From NCBI GenBank assembly GCA_030407315.1, contig JALQPE010000857.1:1-64000 (forward strand): a DNA stretch of 64,000 nt, written 5' to 3'. Both the position numbers and the translations under genes were made by a program. Of the stretch, positions 30,934 to 42,765 are shown one piece after another. The notes under the pieces are model-generated. The model did not search any database, was not told the origin of the DNA, and saw only the letters and a program-made list of their open reading frames with translations. Source of the DNA: Asparagopsis taxiformis. Its lineage: Eukaryota; Rhodophyta; Florideophyceae; Bonnemaisoniales; Bonnemaisoniaceae. Numbering within the stretch: the stretch's first letter is position 1; the number at the start of each line of letters is the position of its first letter.

Positions 30934-33488
30934 ATGGAAGATCATGATTTCCTTTCCGAGACTGACTCCGCTGTACTCCGCACACAGGCTGAATCCATTC
31001 TGGCAGCTCTGGGAATCGGTTCGGGTTCAGGGACAGATTGGAGTCAGAAGAATGCAGCAATGGAAAAACTGTCTTCACACAGAGAGGAACAGTTGGAGAG
31101 ATCAGGTCATGGTATCTCTGAAGCTCAAGAACCGGCCAACAAGTCCAATCTCAAACAATTAACGGAAGGGATCTCCTATTGTGAGGATCAGCTATACTCA
31201 TCAACTCTCTTCAAAAACGTCGAGAACAATATACGTTGTCCGACACCGGAGGGATATTCCGAATGCAACCAAAAGGACAAAGATGAGGGGCTTCATACTA
31301 TTCTTCCTCGCTTGCACAGCAGTCAAACACCCAAGAAATATGACAGCACAAGGAATGAAAAACGGAAAACTGAAAGTAGAAGTCAAGCCAGAAGAAGTTT
31401 GGTGAGAAATCTTTCCCAAGCAATGATTAAGAAGAAGCAATGTTGCAAGAAAAATTGTTTCTCTAGAACTGACCATATATTCCTGCAGGTGAAGCTTCTC
31501 GTGTACTGCTCTGGGGAAGGGAAAATAGAAGAAAATATCTTCTGAGCCTGCTTGATCCAAGATCCAAATCTTTTCTTTTTTCCGGAATGAAAGTCTGCTA
31601 CATGTTTCTTGAGTCTTCGTTTATGTTTTCTCGTCACTTACAGAGCTCAGTGAAGAAGTCGGCGGAGAACGGAACAAATATCTTTTCCACTGCAGTATCA
31701 AAGGAACCAGAATCACCACAAAGGGACGCTGTGGTATTCTTTCTTGATCGCTTCGCCGATTCAACAGCTGATAGAATGCCGGACACGAACGAAAGGCACC
31801 TCCCACTTTTCCAGAAGAAAGCTTTTTATGAGACGTTCTGCAAACAGTATTATGTTCTGTATGGAGATCGTGGAACACCATCTTTACCATACTTTTATTC
31901 CACCTGGAAGAAGTACTGCAGTGATATTAAAGTAAGAAGAATTCAGAGGTTTACAAAGTACACAGAGTGTGAGTATATCAGGGACTCCCTGGAGAAAATG
32001 GGAAGAGACCCAAGTCGCACATTTCCCCTCCTGGAAAGGAGACGTTTGCACATTGAGATGGTTGCAGAAGAGCGCAGGGAATATCAGAAGAAGTGCGAAC
32101 AAGCTGCCTTATATCTATCAAGATTTACATCTCTCATCATTGACGGTGCCGATCAGTCTGGCTATGGCCTCCCTCATTTCTCTGTTACAACGAAAGCAAC
32201 AGTTGGACATAGTCTGAAAGTTAAGCTGATAGGTGTCCTTGAACATGGAACTCGGAAACGGCTCTCTCTATACACAATGACAAGCGAACATGAGACTGGG
32301 GCAAATCACATAATTGAGGCTCTTCACAGAACTCTTGCGACCAAGGCAGCAAGCTCGAAACTCCAAGGGGTACTTTACTTACAAGTCGATAACTGCACAC
32401 GTGAAAACAAGAACACTTTCCTCTTTTGTTATCTGGAGTGTTTAGTGGCATGGGGCGTTTTCCAGGAGATTTTCGTCTCATTTCTTCCTGTGGGACATAC
32501 GCATGCAGACATAGATCAGGCTTTCAGTTGTACATCAAGGAGACTACACTCAAATGACGCTGCAACAATAGAGGACTTACACAAAGAACTGAGAAGTTCC
32601 TTCACAACCGAGCCGTTTGTTGTTCGAATGCTTCATGTCGTCAACTTTTCAGCCCTTTGTAAGCTGGAGAACTCTATTGGAAGGGTTGAACCATTCTCAA
32701 AATATAGATACTTCCGGTTCTATCGAGACGAAGATGCGGAAGAAGATTCCGATTTCTTCCAAACTGCTTGTGATGTTAAAATATTTTGTACTGATGAATG
32801 GGAAGCCCTACCAACTATCACTCCGAAACTCAGTGGGTTCACGCTTCGCCTGCCATCACTATTTTCAACTCCGTGCAACAGCGTCAGATCTCCACCAGAC
32901 CGGAACAAAGTTTTGCAGAGGTTAAGGTCGGAAGAACCTAGAATCAATAGCCAAGAGAAAATGAGAGATCTGATGGAAATGGTAGATCAAGTTTACAGAG
33001 ACAGGGACGAACCATTTCACTGGAATCTTCGGAATACTTTCGAACTCAATGGAATATACAAAAAAGAACTCTGTGCTGCCGAATTTGAGGATACAGATGA
33101 GTTACACAACCAGCATGAACCTCCATTATCAAACCTCCCATACTCCAGGAACAGGTTTGTTGCTGTTAATGGAGAAGGCTGTACTTACGGAATGCCGTTC
33201 TGGATCGGAAAAATTCTGGAATGTATACAAAACGGTAATGGAGTAACAGAAAAACTATATATTCGGTGGTATGAAGTTTACGACGAAGGAAACGCGTGGA
33301 GTGGAAAGTATCGCCCAGCTGTAATAGGCAAAGGAAAGAGTGCGAAGCCATGGAATGGAACCATATCTGTGGACACTGTTATAACTGAGTTTCCCTCTCT
33401 CACAAACAAGAAAATAAGAGCTGGAGTCGAAAAAGAAATAAGGTCGGGCCTTTCCTCTCTCCGTAAGGAATGGAGCGGACTGCACTAG
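30934..33488 (+). pseudogene. DUF7869-type DDE transposase, one frame break
   Basis: ATG at 30934. The first frame ends in a Cys cluster (KKKQCCKKNCF) typical of the region before DUF7869. Near 31489 the frame shifts by one (or a short intron ends at the TATATTCCTGCAG). The second frame then reads RVLLWGRENRRKYLLSLLD, LFSGMKVCYMFLESSFM and onward to the stop at 33488. The catalytic region has the RNase H-like acidic residues: LIIDGADQSGYG, LQVDNCTRENKN and PVGHTHADIDQAFS. The family is widespread in eukaryotic transposons and predicted to be the cut-and-paste enzyme. About 850 residues in all. The C-terminus has a WIGKILE...LYIRWYEVY module. Broken as read, unless spliced. Confidence 0.72.
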
Positions 33489-33892
33489 TAAGTACGCCTT
33501 TGCATCTCACTGATTTCATCGTACTACGATTTAGATAGTCCATAACGGAGTCAATCATTATGGTAAATCATTTTCAAGGGAAGTCTGAATTTCAATCAAT
33601 ATTGAAATTAAGAAATTCTGTTTTCGAAAATAAATTCTGTTCACATCGAAATCTGTGTTATGCGGTCGTCCAGGCTCACGAATCGTGGCATACGTTCGGC
33701 CAACGTGGCCGCCTCCGAACGACCGGCACGGGCAACGCCGCCCCCTTCCGTAGCCTCGCGTGGCACGATCTCACGAGGATCCGGCGCACGCCTCGCTTCG
33801 TCTTGATGGCCACGACGGCCAGAACGTGACCCGCGAGGTCGGTTGCCGCCACCGAGGCCGCCAAAGTAGCCAGAACGATTGCCACGACGGCG

Positions 33893-35375
33893 TTAGGTTC
33901 GGGAAGCGTCCCGTGGTACGTACGCGCCGTCGCTGCGCACTTGTACGAATTCTTGGATATCCCCGGTTGCGTAATCCGGGCGCACCACACGATATTCCGG
34001 TCCCAACTCGAGGGCGCCGCGAGTCTCCGCCACAACGCTGGTGACGGAGACGAACATGTCAGAACCTTCCACCGGCATTGCACGAAGCAATTCGTAATCT
34101 GCCAGGTAGTCCAGCGTGGACTCCGGCAGTAGGCACGCGCGCCCTAATATACGACGTTCCACGAAAACCGAGCAAGCGAACATTGCCGCATGTTCAACGT
34201 CCACCGCCGTGAGGAAACATTCCTTCACCGCCGCAGGCGCGTCCTGCATGGCGCCGTTGAAATAGTGTACCACGCGAGGTAACAACGTAGAAGACCTGCG
34301 GGGATACGGATATGCGCCCACCACGTCAGGCATCATCGGGAAGAAATTCTCGCACGGAACACCTAACGAGGTAGACGCGTGCGACACGCGGAAGTCGTCC
34401 GCGTCGGCGTAACGGAGCGCGAAGTAATCGTCGTACGATACGACGCGGTTGGCTATCACGCTCAACGAAAGCGCGGTCTTCCACTCGGCACGTTGCCTCT
34501 CAGTGAGTGTCCGCGGACACACGTACACGGACGCCAATGCAGTGAACGGCGGTTCAGCGAGCGTCCCCTTCCATAGGTACGCGTCCATAAGGTCTACGTA
34601 GACCGCATCGTCGGCGTCACGCAACCACGAGCGGTCGCAACGAATTGACGCCGGGATCTGGTAACGAGCCGATCCCGCAGGCCCGTTGGGGAAACGACGC
34701 CCGGCACGACGCCCCCACGAGTCTTCGGCAACACGCATGTATTCGAGCACCGCGCGAGCGTCCAGACGATCTTTGGCCAGCGTGGCCACGTCCTCGTCCG
34801 ATATGGCAGTCCGAGGCAGCACCGCCCACGCGTGGGTCAGGGAACTCGCGTCGAGCGCGACTCCATCACGAACGGAGGTTCCTACGGTTCCCGCGGGAAC
34901 TTCCGACCCTGGCGAATCCCGACGGGGAGACTGGGGCGAACCCTCAAGACGAGGTTCTCCGGCGCGCGACGCTGCCTCAGCACGACGTAAACGTGCCGCC
35001 GCGGTCATCGCCGCCACCCCACGACCAGAGGGTACGACCTCCGGCACTATGGGTGACTCCGGACTGGAGACAGACGCCGCGGTGTCGCCATCAGCAGGGG
35101 CAACGGCCCCTGCAGCCTCGACAGGCGGAACGGGAGCCATCGGGCGCGACGATGGGGCAACGGCCTGCGGAGCAACGGCTTGAACCGCCCCAACGGACGG
35201 GGTGGGCGCGACAGACGCTTCCGTCGCTGGCGGCGCACCGACCCTGGCGAAGGACTCCCTCGCCAGGGTCGGTGCGCCGCGGAGTGTTGGCATCGGTGCT
35301 ACGCTTCGTAACCATCGTGGTTACGCTGTACGCAATATTCACGACGAGTGCAACGAGCACGAAGACGAGAGCCAC
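33893..35375 (-). pseudogene. Antisense ORF, second copy, frameshifted
   Basis: 466 codons are open from ATG 35293 to 33893, colinear with the core of 23045-25417. Most substitutions are conservative (for example RYQIPASIRCDRSWLRD is identical). The conserved hydrophobic start (ALVFVLVALVVNIAYSV) lies in another frame at 35300-35375. The break coincides with a perfect inverted repeat at 35230-35280. The C-terminal part continues to about 33662 in another frame. Confidence 0.82.
35230..35280. repeat. Perfect 21-bp inverted repeat
   Basis: Arms 35230-35250 and 35260-35280 around a 9-base loop AGGACTCCC. Absent from the homologous copy at 25150-25230, so it arose within this copy. Confidence 0.93.
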
Positions 35376-35915
35376 GCGGGCGAGACGAAACGAGAGAACG
35401 AGGAGAGCGGAAGCAGTCAGGAGTACCCAGCGGGGGAAAAGGGGGACGCGGAAAGGAAAGGCAACGGCCTGGGTGACGATGGTGAAAGGAAGGGCAAGCG
35501 ACGACCGCTATTACGCCTAAGCCGCGGCTTAAATAACCTTCTGACGACCGTTGTCGTAATGCCCGCAGGCAGATTCACGAGATGGCCGTGGCCTGCGTGC
35601 ATATCACGCTGATTCGAAACACACCCGCGTGGTGGAATTGGACACTGCGTTCGATTGCAGGAGACGCCTACGCGAGGCATTGTAGCACGATGCCAACGGA
35701 CGGGCCCTGGTGATTACGAGGAGGCGGGAGCACACGCGCGCGCTCCGGCGCCGTGGCCAACCGATCGGCCAACCGGGCCGCGTTCGTTTAAGCGAGATTT
35801 TTCGGGACAATTGCCACGTCCGCAACTGTACCCGAACAGGTGCCAAACCCACGTGTCTCAGGCGTGTCCTGACGGGCCTTGCGTAGCCTGGACTTCCACG
35901 TAGGGAGTGGGGCTG

Positions 35916-37982
35916 TGTAGTGCACGTGGCCAATTCGAAAATGGCGAATATTTACGATTTCCGCGGAATTCGAATTTCGGCGGACACGACCGGCGACAGC
36001 AATGTACGAACATCTTGTAGTGCAATGGCTTGGTCGATTCGACAACGGGCAGCCTTGGCTGTAAGCCGAATCGGCGAGCCACCGCGAGGGGTTCGAGCCC
36101 TCCTGTCTCGGTAGTCAGGCTCGGGTTGAGTGTGGTAGAGCAAACGCGAATCGCCTGCCTTAGTGTGGGTTGTAATGCCACACAGACGACCCGTCTAGAA
36201 TCCTGTGGTCACATGGTGAGTCATGGTGGTGCACCGAAAGGATGGTGGTTCACCAACCCTAATAGGGAAGAAGGGAGGACACCAGGCACAACAGGGATGA
36301 GTGCCTTGTATAAGAAGCAAAAAGGGAAGAAGAAGGGGGAACCCTGGAGAGTAGGTCGGCCGCTGGTACAGCGATACATACAGCGATACGCTGGTACAGC
36401 GGGAGAGGGGCAGTGGCTCAAGAGCCGGGCACCAGGCACCCGAAGATACCTGATCGAAGGGCACACGCACCACCGGTGACGCGTGGTATCAGGGAAAGGG
36501 AAGCTGATCCAGCAGAATAACCAGTCAAAGACTAAATCAGAGAGTGACCAGGGTCGGCGCGGTCCGCGCTATAGCCAAAGACGAAGCAGGCTCCTATGAG
36601 ACTGCAAAACGATAGTTGGGAGCACATCAATAACCAAGTCCGATTGGTCGGCGGGGGGTTTGCTGAACCAGCACGACGGCCAGGACAGAAATCTGATACA
36701 GCGGGGAATTTGTTCCAGAAGCAGGCCAGACACTATAGCCAAAGTCGAAGCAGGCTGTAATGAGACTGCGAAACGCAAGTTGGGAGTGGCTCGCAACCAT
36801 ACCTCCGAGTGGGCACCAGGCGGCCGAAGACACCTGATTGAGGGGCACGCGCACCACCGGTGACGCGTGGTAGGGGCAATGCTGATACAGCGTCCCGACA
36901 TTGAGAAGCTGAATCAGCGAAAAGGGACACCGGAAGAGTGCCAAGCACCATAGCCAAGGGAGAAGCACACTGAATCAGTAGGCAAAACGCACCCTGGGGG
37001 TAGATTGGACACCGAGCTTCCAGCTGGCTTTTACGATCAAAGGACATGGCAGTTCGCCTCTAGTTAAATACTAAATTATATGTGGCTTGTAGCCCTAAAT
37101 GTCCTTGTGGTTGGTGCCCAATGAGTAGGCTAAATACTGATACAGTAAGGTGGTCGAAAAACCCTAAGTGACGGGTGCGCCGGCGGCGCTGGCACACTGT
37201 AAATACAGTGTAAATTGTTAGCTGTAGCGTACAATGCAGTGTATCACTGGTATCACGTGCCACGTTTTCAGTGATTGCACTGCTATTAGAATAGATAGTT
37301 CAAAATAGTTTCGAAATAAAAGAATTGGGTAAAGTGCCCAAAATTGGAGGTGAAACACCTAGCTGTAAGCGCTTCGCCAAGTGGCATTGAACTACACATC
37401 GCTGACGCATGCGCGCGCGCAACCGGCACACTTGTGCAGCGAACGAACTGGCGCACGTCCAACGGACCAACGGGTCCCCACGTGCGACCCACAAGGTCCT
37501 TTCCCATTCGGGGACGTTACGAGCAGTTTTTACACTGTAATGCGATGCCATCGTGGCTATATAGGTATTGGAATCGTGCCGGGAGGGAAAGGGGACAATT
37601 ATCGATCGGGCAACGTGCTCTAGTCTACGACTGACTTCTACGTTTTACTTTTACGTTTATGCCTAACGAGGCTTCGTCTCCGTCTCCGTCAAGCTGCGTA
37701 CTCCCTGCCCATTGCCACACGTGAGGCTGATCGCGTGTTGTGCCTATGGGTTTGGTTGAGAGCGCCTCCGGCAACGTGCCATCTCTTCTGTTGACGTAAT
37801 CCTCGCGTGGATCGTTCGTCGTGACGCCCGTGTCTACCTGCTAACCTACTCTACCCTATCCTTTCTTTGGTACCAAAATACAGTCAAACACCAGCGGGTG
37901 GCACTGTTCGTTCGTTCTGTTTCGTTAAAGGACAGCGTGTCCGTAGCTCGTACCAGCTACTTCTACCGAACTACGTACCACA
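35916..37982 (+). repeat. Family-G 3' LTR interrupted by an insertion
   Basis: LTR pieces 35916-36015 and 37397-37982 align with the start and remainder of 25869-26529. TGTAG at the left and ACCACA at the right edge. Shows many substitutions and small indels. Confidence 0.85.
36016..37396 (+). mobile_element. Non-autonomous insertion with tRNA-like head and inverted ends
   Basis: Starts TGTAGTGCAATGGCTTGG and ends with the complement of TGTAGTTCAATGCCACTTGG. Flanks are CATCT and CATCG, a near 5-bp duplication. The first 100 bases contain TAGTGCAATGG (A-box-like) and GAGGG-GTTCGAG-CCCTC, a perfect T-arm (36086-36102). The interior has internal duplications (CACCACCGGTGACGCGTGG near 36468 and 36855; a TATAGCCAAAG...GTTGGGAG block near 36570 and 36735). 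No coding frame supported. Confidence 0.55.
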
Positions 37983-38652
37983 CTGTACAGTTTTGAATTC
38001 CGTGTATCATGAAGCAGACTTTGGTTGCTTCGTTATCAATCATGGGGTATAAGGCGCGGAGCATTTTTAGGCGCATGTCTTTTTGTTTCTGGATCTAGTC
38101 GTATAATTCGTCTACGATGCGTAGGGTGATGGATCAGGCTTCTTCTTCGAGCGTGATGAGGTCTATCGTTGAGAGTTCTGTGACGGTGCTGCCGATTTTT
38201 TGAAGGATTGTTGGGAGCTGGAATGCTCCGGCTGAAAGAACGGATATGATTTGTTTGTGTAGGCTGGAGGGGATAATGAGGAAGAGGCGATCTTTCCCGC
38301 GTTTCTACGGGTAAAATGTAGAAGGGTCAGAGGGGGCTGCGATGAACGCGCTGGTGTAGTAGTCGAATGAGAGATCGGATGCGAGAACTTCGAGAGTTGG
38401 GTGCCATTGGGGAAAGTTGTCAAGTTCGAAAAGTGGGACGAGTGTATAATCCATTATGGGGAGAGGGAATACGTGAAAGTTAAGGGAAAGAGTGGTGAAG
38501 CAATCGTTGGCAGTGGGCGCTATCCGACCTAGAACCTGTTGGAAGAGAGACGCTTGGTTCGTTTACTCAGTTGTTGGATTACGATAGTTGTTTATATGTT
38601 ACCTTATGTCTCAGGACCGTCGGCGGCCTTTCCGACAGCCTGTCTGTTATTA
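37983..38652. other. Unassigned sequence between elements
   Basis: No gene or repeat recognised in these 670 bases. Confidence 0.5.
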
Positions 38653-38663
38653 TTATCCAGACA

Positions 38664-39200
38664 CTAGACTTTATTCGCCAGAGGATATTACACATACTGA
38701 TTTGGGCGTGACTGGGAGGTAGCGCGGGGCGAGTGGACAGGTGTTGTTAGAATTCAGTACGCACTTGAAACTCTGCTTCCAGTGTACTGGGATAGTGTAC
38801 GAAATCCTGGGAAATATTTTGGTATGCAAACTTGGAATGTGCCAGCGAGCCGCCGCCGCCGCCGAAGAGGAACCAGGTTTTATCATACCGGCGACATTTA
38901 GAAACAGCTGGACATTCAAACTCCGGATCACACATAACACCGCCTCACAATTGTACCTCGCTCCCGCCTGCGCTGTGTGCATCACAGCGTCACGCCGCCT
39001 CCCAATTCCACACCGCCACGCAGTTGTACACTGCGCCCCGCCTGTCTATCTGAACCTGCCAAACACCAAGCGCACTCAGCCTGCAACACTGCTCATCCCT
39101 TGTGTCGCACCACACCTACCAACCACCTGCACCGACTGTGGTTCGCTCTGTGCTGACAAACTGCAAAGCGTAAACTGGCTGGAAACGTTCTTGGCCGCGT
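38664..39200 (+). repeat. MULE left TIR, 537 bp
   Basis: Matches the reverse complement of the right TIR, apart from an array expansion there. Carries an open frame from 38741 (MLLEFSTHLKLCFQ), also present in the right TIR; probably non-functional. Confidence 0.92.
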
Positions 39201-39277
39201 GTGTCGCCTTCCACCTGCACACTATCTAAGAATATTGGCTGTTTAATTGGGAGGTGTACTCAGTTGTTTTTTTGGTT

Positions 39278-41452
39278 ATGGGTGAGTTGGCTAAAGCTTC
39301 GAACATAGGTACAAGCAATCCAGGCGAATGGAACTGGAAAATACTGTTTCGGACATACTTCCCATCGGACTTCCCCTTGGTTTGCGAAGTAAACTATTTG
39401 TTTACATATCTGTTTGAGGTTGAATCAAATGTTAGTGCATTTGTGGAACAAGTGTTTGAGGAAGAGGAATACGTCATAGATGAGAACGTGTTCAGTGCTG
39501 TTGCATCTCACATGTTTGGGAATGGTGAACAGCGTAGCTTACAATACTGCTGTGCCCTCTGCTTATCGCGATGCTCCAAGTGTCTGAAATTTAAAGGGAT
39601 GTATACTTTTTACGTCCAGAACAAGTCTAGTTGCAGTTTAGTCTGCAATACATGCAGAAATGATATCTGCATTGACCAATCACCATCCAAAATTTATGCC
39701 AAGTATTACATAGATTTTGTGGATGCAAAAAGTTCATTTGTTAGGCGATCCCATGAGACCAATGCTGCAGCTGCAACTGCGATGAAGTTCTCGCTTGAGT
39801 GCAGGTATGAAAGCTGGATGATTGATATGCCCCCTGCAGCAGGAACATCATTGGATCGCTACGTTTTGGAGCGCCAGTTCTGCGATATGATTGGTGCTAC
39901 TGAGAGTTACAGATATGCCAGAAACGGCGGATCAAAGTCGAACTCGCAGTTTATATGCTCCCAGAGATCACGGAAAAGGCCCCAGTCATCCAATAAACGG
40001 CAAAAAGAGTCTTCGAAGCAGTACAATTGCGGAGGCTCGATAAGTTTCTCATACTCTGGTAAAGCAAAACTGAGTATTACTATGAAACACGCGGTGATGC
40101 ATGAAAGATGCGAGACAAAAATGGCGCTATCTGTACCTGCCATATCAAGAGTGTCACAACTTACGGAATCTGGACTTGCTCCGTTCCAGATATGCACTAT
40201 CTTACGAAAAGAGTTCGCCACTCCATTCCAATACAATAACGTCTATTATTGCTGGCTGGAAAGCACTGGAAGCATGTTTAAACGTGGGAAAGATTCCAAA
40301 CTTTCTGCCGATCAATTTCTGATCGACAGTAAGGAATTTCAAACGATTTGGGAACAGAAAGAACCTTACGGTACTGGTTTTCTAACAAATCTCGGCAAGC
40401 AACTGTCAGCAAAGGTACCTATCCGGGAGGTATTTATTGATTCAAATTATAAAACGAACAAAGAAAAGCTAGAATTGTTTGCTTTGATCGGTTCAGTAAT
40501 GGGGACAGGGTTCCCGCTGGCATATATGTTACTGGAGAGCAGTTCAACAACTTTTTCAGATTGTCCAACGCGGCAGCAATCTATTTGTTTATTCCTTTCC
40601 TCTGTAAGAGCCTTTCTGCCATCTTTAAAACCCTCCTTTTTCTTCTCCGACAAAGACAAGGGGAAACTAAACGCCATTTACACATCTTTCAAGATGAACG
40701 CATCTATCTGCCTTTGGCACATGAAGCGGGCGATAAAACGGAAGCTAAAGCAGCTCCAATCTACAGGAACTTTGAATTATGATCCCGATCGCGAGAATGC
40801 GATACTGTCAGTTATCGATCGGCACTATCACATGCACCCATTTTTCATGCCAAGCCTGAAGTTTGATACCATGCAAAAAATAGCAATTGAAGAGCTTTTT
40901 GGTTTGTTGAAACTACCAGCAGAGAAGAGCATACTAGACTATCTCTATGAGCATTGGTACAGTGGAAAGACTTTTTTCCTTTGGGGACGGCGTACTGAGG
41001 GAGAAATTGCTCTGTGTAAGACTACAATGAAAGTGGAAGCTCATTGGTCCATGCTGAAACGACTATATTTACTGCCGTATAATAGGCCCAGAGTAGACTT
41101 GCTATTGTATGTACTCGAAAATCAGATCATGCCGAAGTTTACCATGGAATATGTGTTACTCAAATCGGGGTCGAAGAAGCCAAATTGGTGGAAAAGCTTT
41201 TCTGCAGAATGGAGGCAGTTGCAGTCCCGTACGAGCTCTGGAGCTTACGTTGCAAGATCAGGAGACTGGCTGTGCACATGTCAGTACTTCATTCGAAGCT
41301 CGAACTTCGTTTGCAAGCATGTAATTGCCGGGAAGCCTCTTCCGGCATATCGAGATATTATCCGCCGAAGGTCACCACCCTTCATTTCTATCCAGCGCAT
41401 AGAAGGGCAACTGATTGCCAATTATGACTGTTTTTTAGTCCTAATTCATTGA
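39278..41452 (+). CDS. MULE transposase with SWIM zinc finger
   Basis: The likely start is ATG 39278 (MGELAKASNIG), about 724 residues. An N-terminal Cys cluster (CCALCLSRCSKCLK, CNTCRNDIC) may bind DNA. The DDE core shows EVFIDSNYKTN, SFFFSDKDKGKLNAI and the MULE-typical ICLWHMKRA. Near the C-terminus CTCQYFIRSSNFVCKHVIA is a SWIM finger (C-x-C-xn-C-x-H). It would cut and reinsert the element in the nucleus. It ends at 41452 with a TGA that overlaps an open frame to 41772, possibly the original C-terminus. Confidence 0.9.
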   Translation: MGELAKASNIGTSNPGEWNWKILFRTYFPSDFPLVCEVNYLFTYLFEVESNVSAFVEQVFEEEEYVIDENVFSAVASHMFGNGEQRSLQYCCALCLSRCSKCLKFKGMYTFYVQNKSSCSLVCNTCRNDICIDQSPSKIYAKYYIDFVDAKSSFVRRSHETNAAAATAMKFSLECRYESWMIDMPPAAGTSLDRYVLERQFCDMIGATESYRYARNGGSKSNSQFICSQRSRKRPQSSNKRQKESSKQYNCGGSISFSYSGKAKLSITMKHAVMHERCETKMALSVPAISRVSQLTESGLAPFQICTILRKEFATPFQYNNVYYCWLESTGSMFKRGKDSKLSADQFLIDSKEFQTIWEQKEPYGTGFLTNLGKQLSAKVPIREVFIDSNYKTNKEKLELFALIGSVMGTGFPLAYMLLESSSTTFSDCPTRQQSICLFLSSVRAFLPSLKPSFFFSDKDKGKLNAIYTSFKMNASICLWHMKRAIKRKLKQLQSTGTLNYDPDRENAILSVIDRHYHMHPFFMPSLKFDTMQKIAIEELFGLLKLPAEKSILDYLYEHWYSGKTFFLWGRRTEGEIALCKTTMKVEAHWSMLKRLYLLPYNRPRVDLLLYVLENQIMPKFTMEYVLLKSGSKKPNWWKSFSAEWRQLQSRTSSGAYVARSGDWLCTCQYFIRSSNFVCKHVIAGKPLPAYRDIIRRRSPPFISIQRIEGQLIANYDCFLVLIH

Positions 41453-41772
41453 TACTGGGGCAGCAAGACTATTCATCATTGCATAATGGCGATGCACACA
41501 TCTCAGAGTGTGATTTTGATGCTCCGACACAGATTCAATCTGCTATGGTTAGATCAGACCAACTGATGGCACGTGTTGATGAAATTACCAAATTTTTGAG
41601 TGAACATGCCACAGAGCTTTCGAAATACGAAAACGGTTTACCACAACTCGATTACCTTGTGAACAATATACTGCAACGTGTCCAGCGATACAAAACTTCA
41701 GTGCTAGAAGCCACTTCACAGCGGACCATTCAGCGAACCTGGGCAAACCCAGACGTACTTTTCCTCCCATGA
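41449..41772 (+). CDS. MULE second ORF or displaced transposase C-terminus
   Basis: Overlaps the transposase stop by four bases in another frame and has no ATG at its beginning. About 107 residues with a helical, coiled-coil-like VRSDQLMARVDEITKFLSEH. Could be reached by frameshifting or by an intron ending at TGTTTTTTAG (41430-41439). Confidence 0.4.
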   Translation: MILGQQDYSSLHNGDAHISECDFDAPTQIQSAMVRSDQLMARVDEITKFLSEHATELSKYENGLPQLDYLVNNILQRVQRYKTSVLEATSQRTIQRTWANPDVLFLP

Positions 41773-41881
41773 AATAAATCAAGAATATTAAGTCCATCCC
41801 GATTTAATCATCAGCCCAAAACCATTGCCTGTTTGTCCCTAAGTGCCCTTCTCGCGGGTGAAGAACTTTCCCGTCCGATAT

Positions 41882-42765
41882 ACGCGGCCAGGAACGTTTC
41901 CAGCCAGTTTACGCTTTGCAGTTTGTCAGCACAGAGCGAACCACAGTCGGTGCAGGTGGTTGGTAGGTGTGGTGCGACACAAGGGATGAGCAGTGTTGCA
42001 GGCTGAGTGCGCTTGGTGTTTGGCAGGTTCAGATAGACAGGCGGGGCGCAGCGTACAACTGCGTGGCGGTGTGGAATTGGGAGGCGGCGTGACGCTGTGA
42101 TGCACACAGTGCAGGCGGGGGCGAGGTAAAGCTGCGAGGCTGTGTGCAAGTGAGAGGCGGTGTGAAGCTGTGATGTACAGGGCGGGGGCGAGGTACAGCT
42201 GCGAGGCGGCGTGCGTGTGCAAGTGGGAGGCGGCGTGAATCTGTTAAGCACACAGTGCAGGCGGCGGCGAGGTATAGCTGCGAGGCTGTGTGCAAGTGGG
42301 AGGCGGTGTGAAGCTTCGGTGCACACAGCGCAGGCGGCGGCGAGTTACAACTGTGAGGCGTCTTGAAGCTGTGATGTACAGGGCGGGGGCGAGGTACAGC
42401 TGCGAGGCGGCGTGCGTATGCAAGTGGGAGGCGGCGTGATGCTGTGATGCACACAGCGCAGGCGGGAGCCAGGTACAATTGTGAGGCGGTGTTATGTGTG
42501 ATCCGGAGTTTGAATGTCCAGCTGTTTCTAAATGTCGCCGGTATGATAAAACCTGGTTCCTCTTCGGCGGCGGCGGCGGCTCGCTGGCACATTCCAAGTT
42601 TGCATACCAAAATATTTCCCAGGATTTCGTACACTATCCCAGTACACTGGAAGCAGAGTTTCAAGTGCGTACTGAATTCTAACAACACCTGTCCACTCGC
42701 CCCGCGCTACCTCCCAGTCACGCCCAAATCAGTATGTGTAATATCCTCTGGCGAATAAAGTCTAG
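41882..42765 (-). repeat. MULE right TIR, 884 bp with internal array
   Basis: About 350 bp longer than the left TIR, owing to an array of GC-rich units (GAGGCGGCGTG words) at about 42110-42450. Confidence 0.9.

Larger units (their letters stand above)
33662..37982 (+). mobile_element. Second family-G fragment: 3' region and interrupted LTR
   Basis: Begins abruptly at a point equivalent to 23571 and continues colinearly through the antisense ORF, spacer, polypurine-like tract and LTR. The LTR is split by another insertion at 36016-37396. More diverged than the copy at 19846-26529. Confidence 0.88.
38664..42765 (+). mobile_element. Complete Mutator-like element (MULE), 4102 bp
   Basis: Flanked by a perfect 11-bp target duplication TTATCCAGACA at 38653-38663 and 42766-42776. 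Both ends start CTAGACTTTATTCGCC inward. Long TIRs at 38664-39200 and 41882-42765, and a transposase with a SWIM finger between them. Target duplication length fits MULEs. Confidence 0.95.

Noticed and set aside
36016..36115. Functional tRNA gene
   Set aside because: T-arm is perfect but acceptor ends do not pair and the sequence continues as a repeat element.
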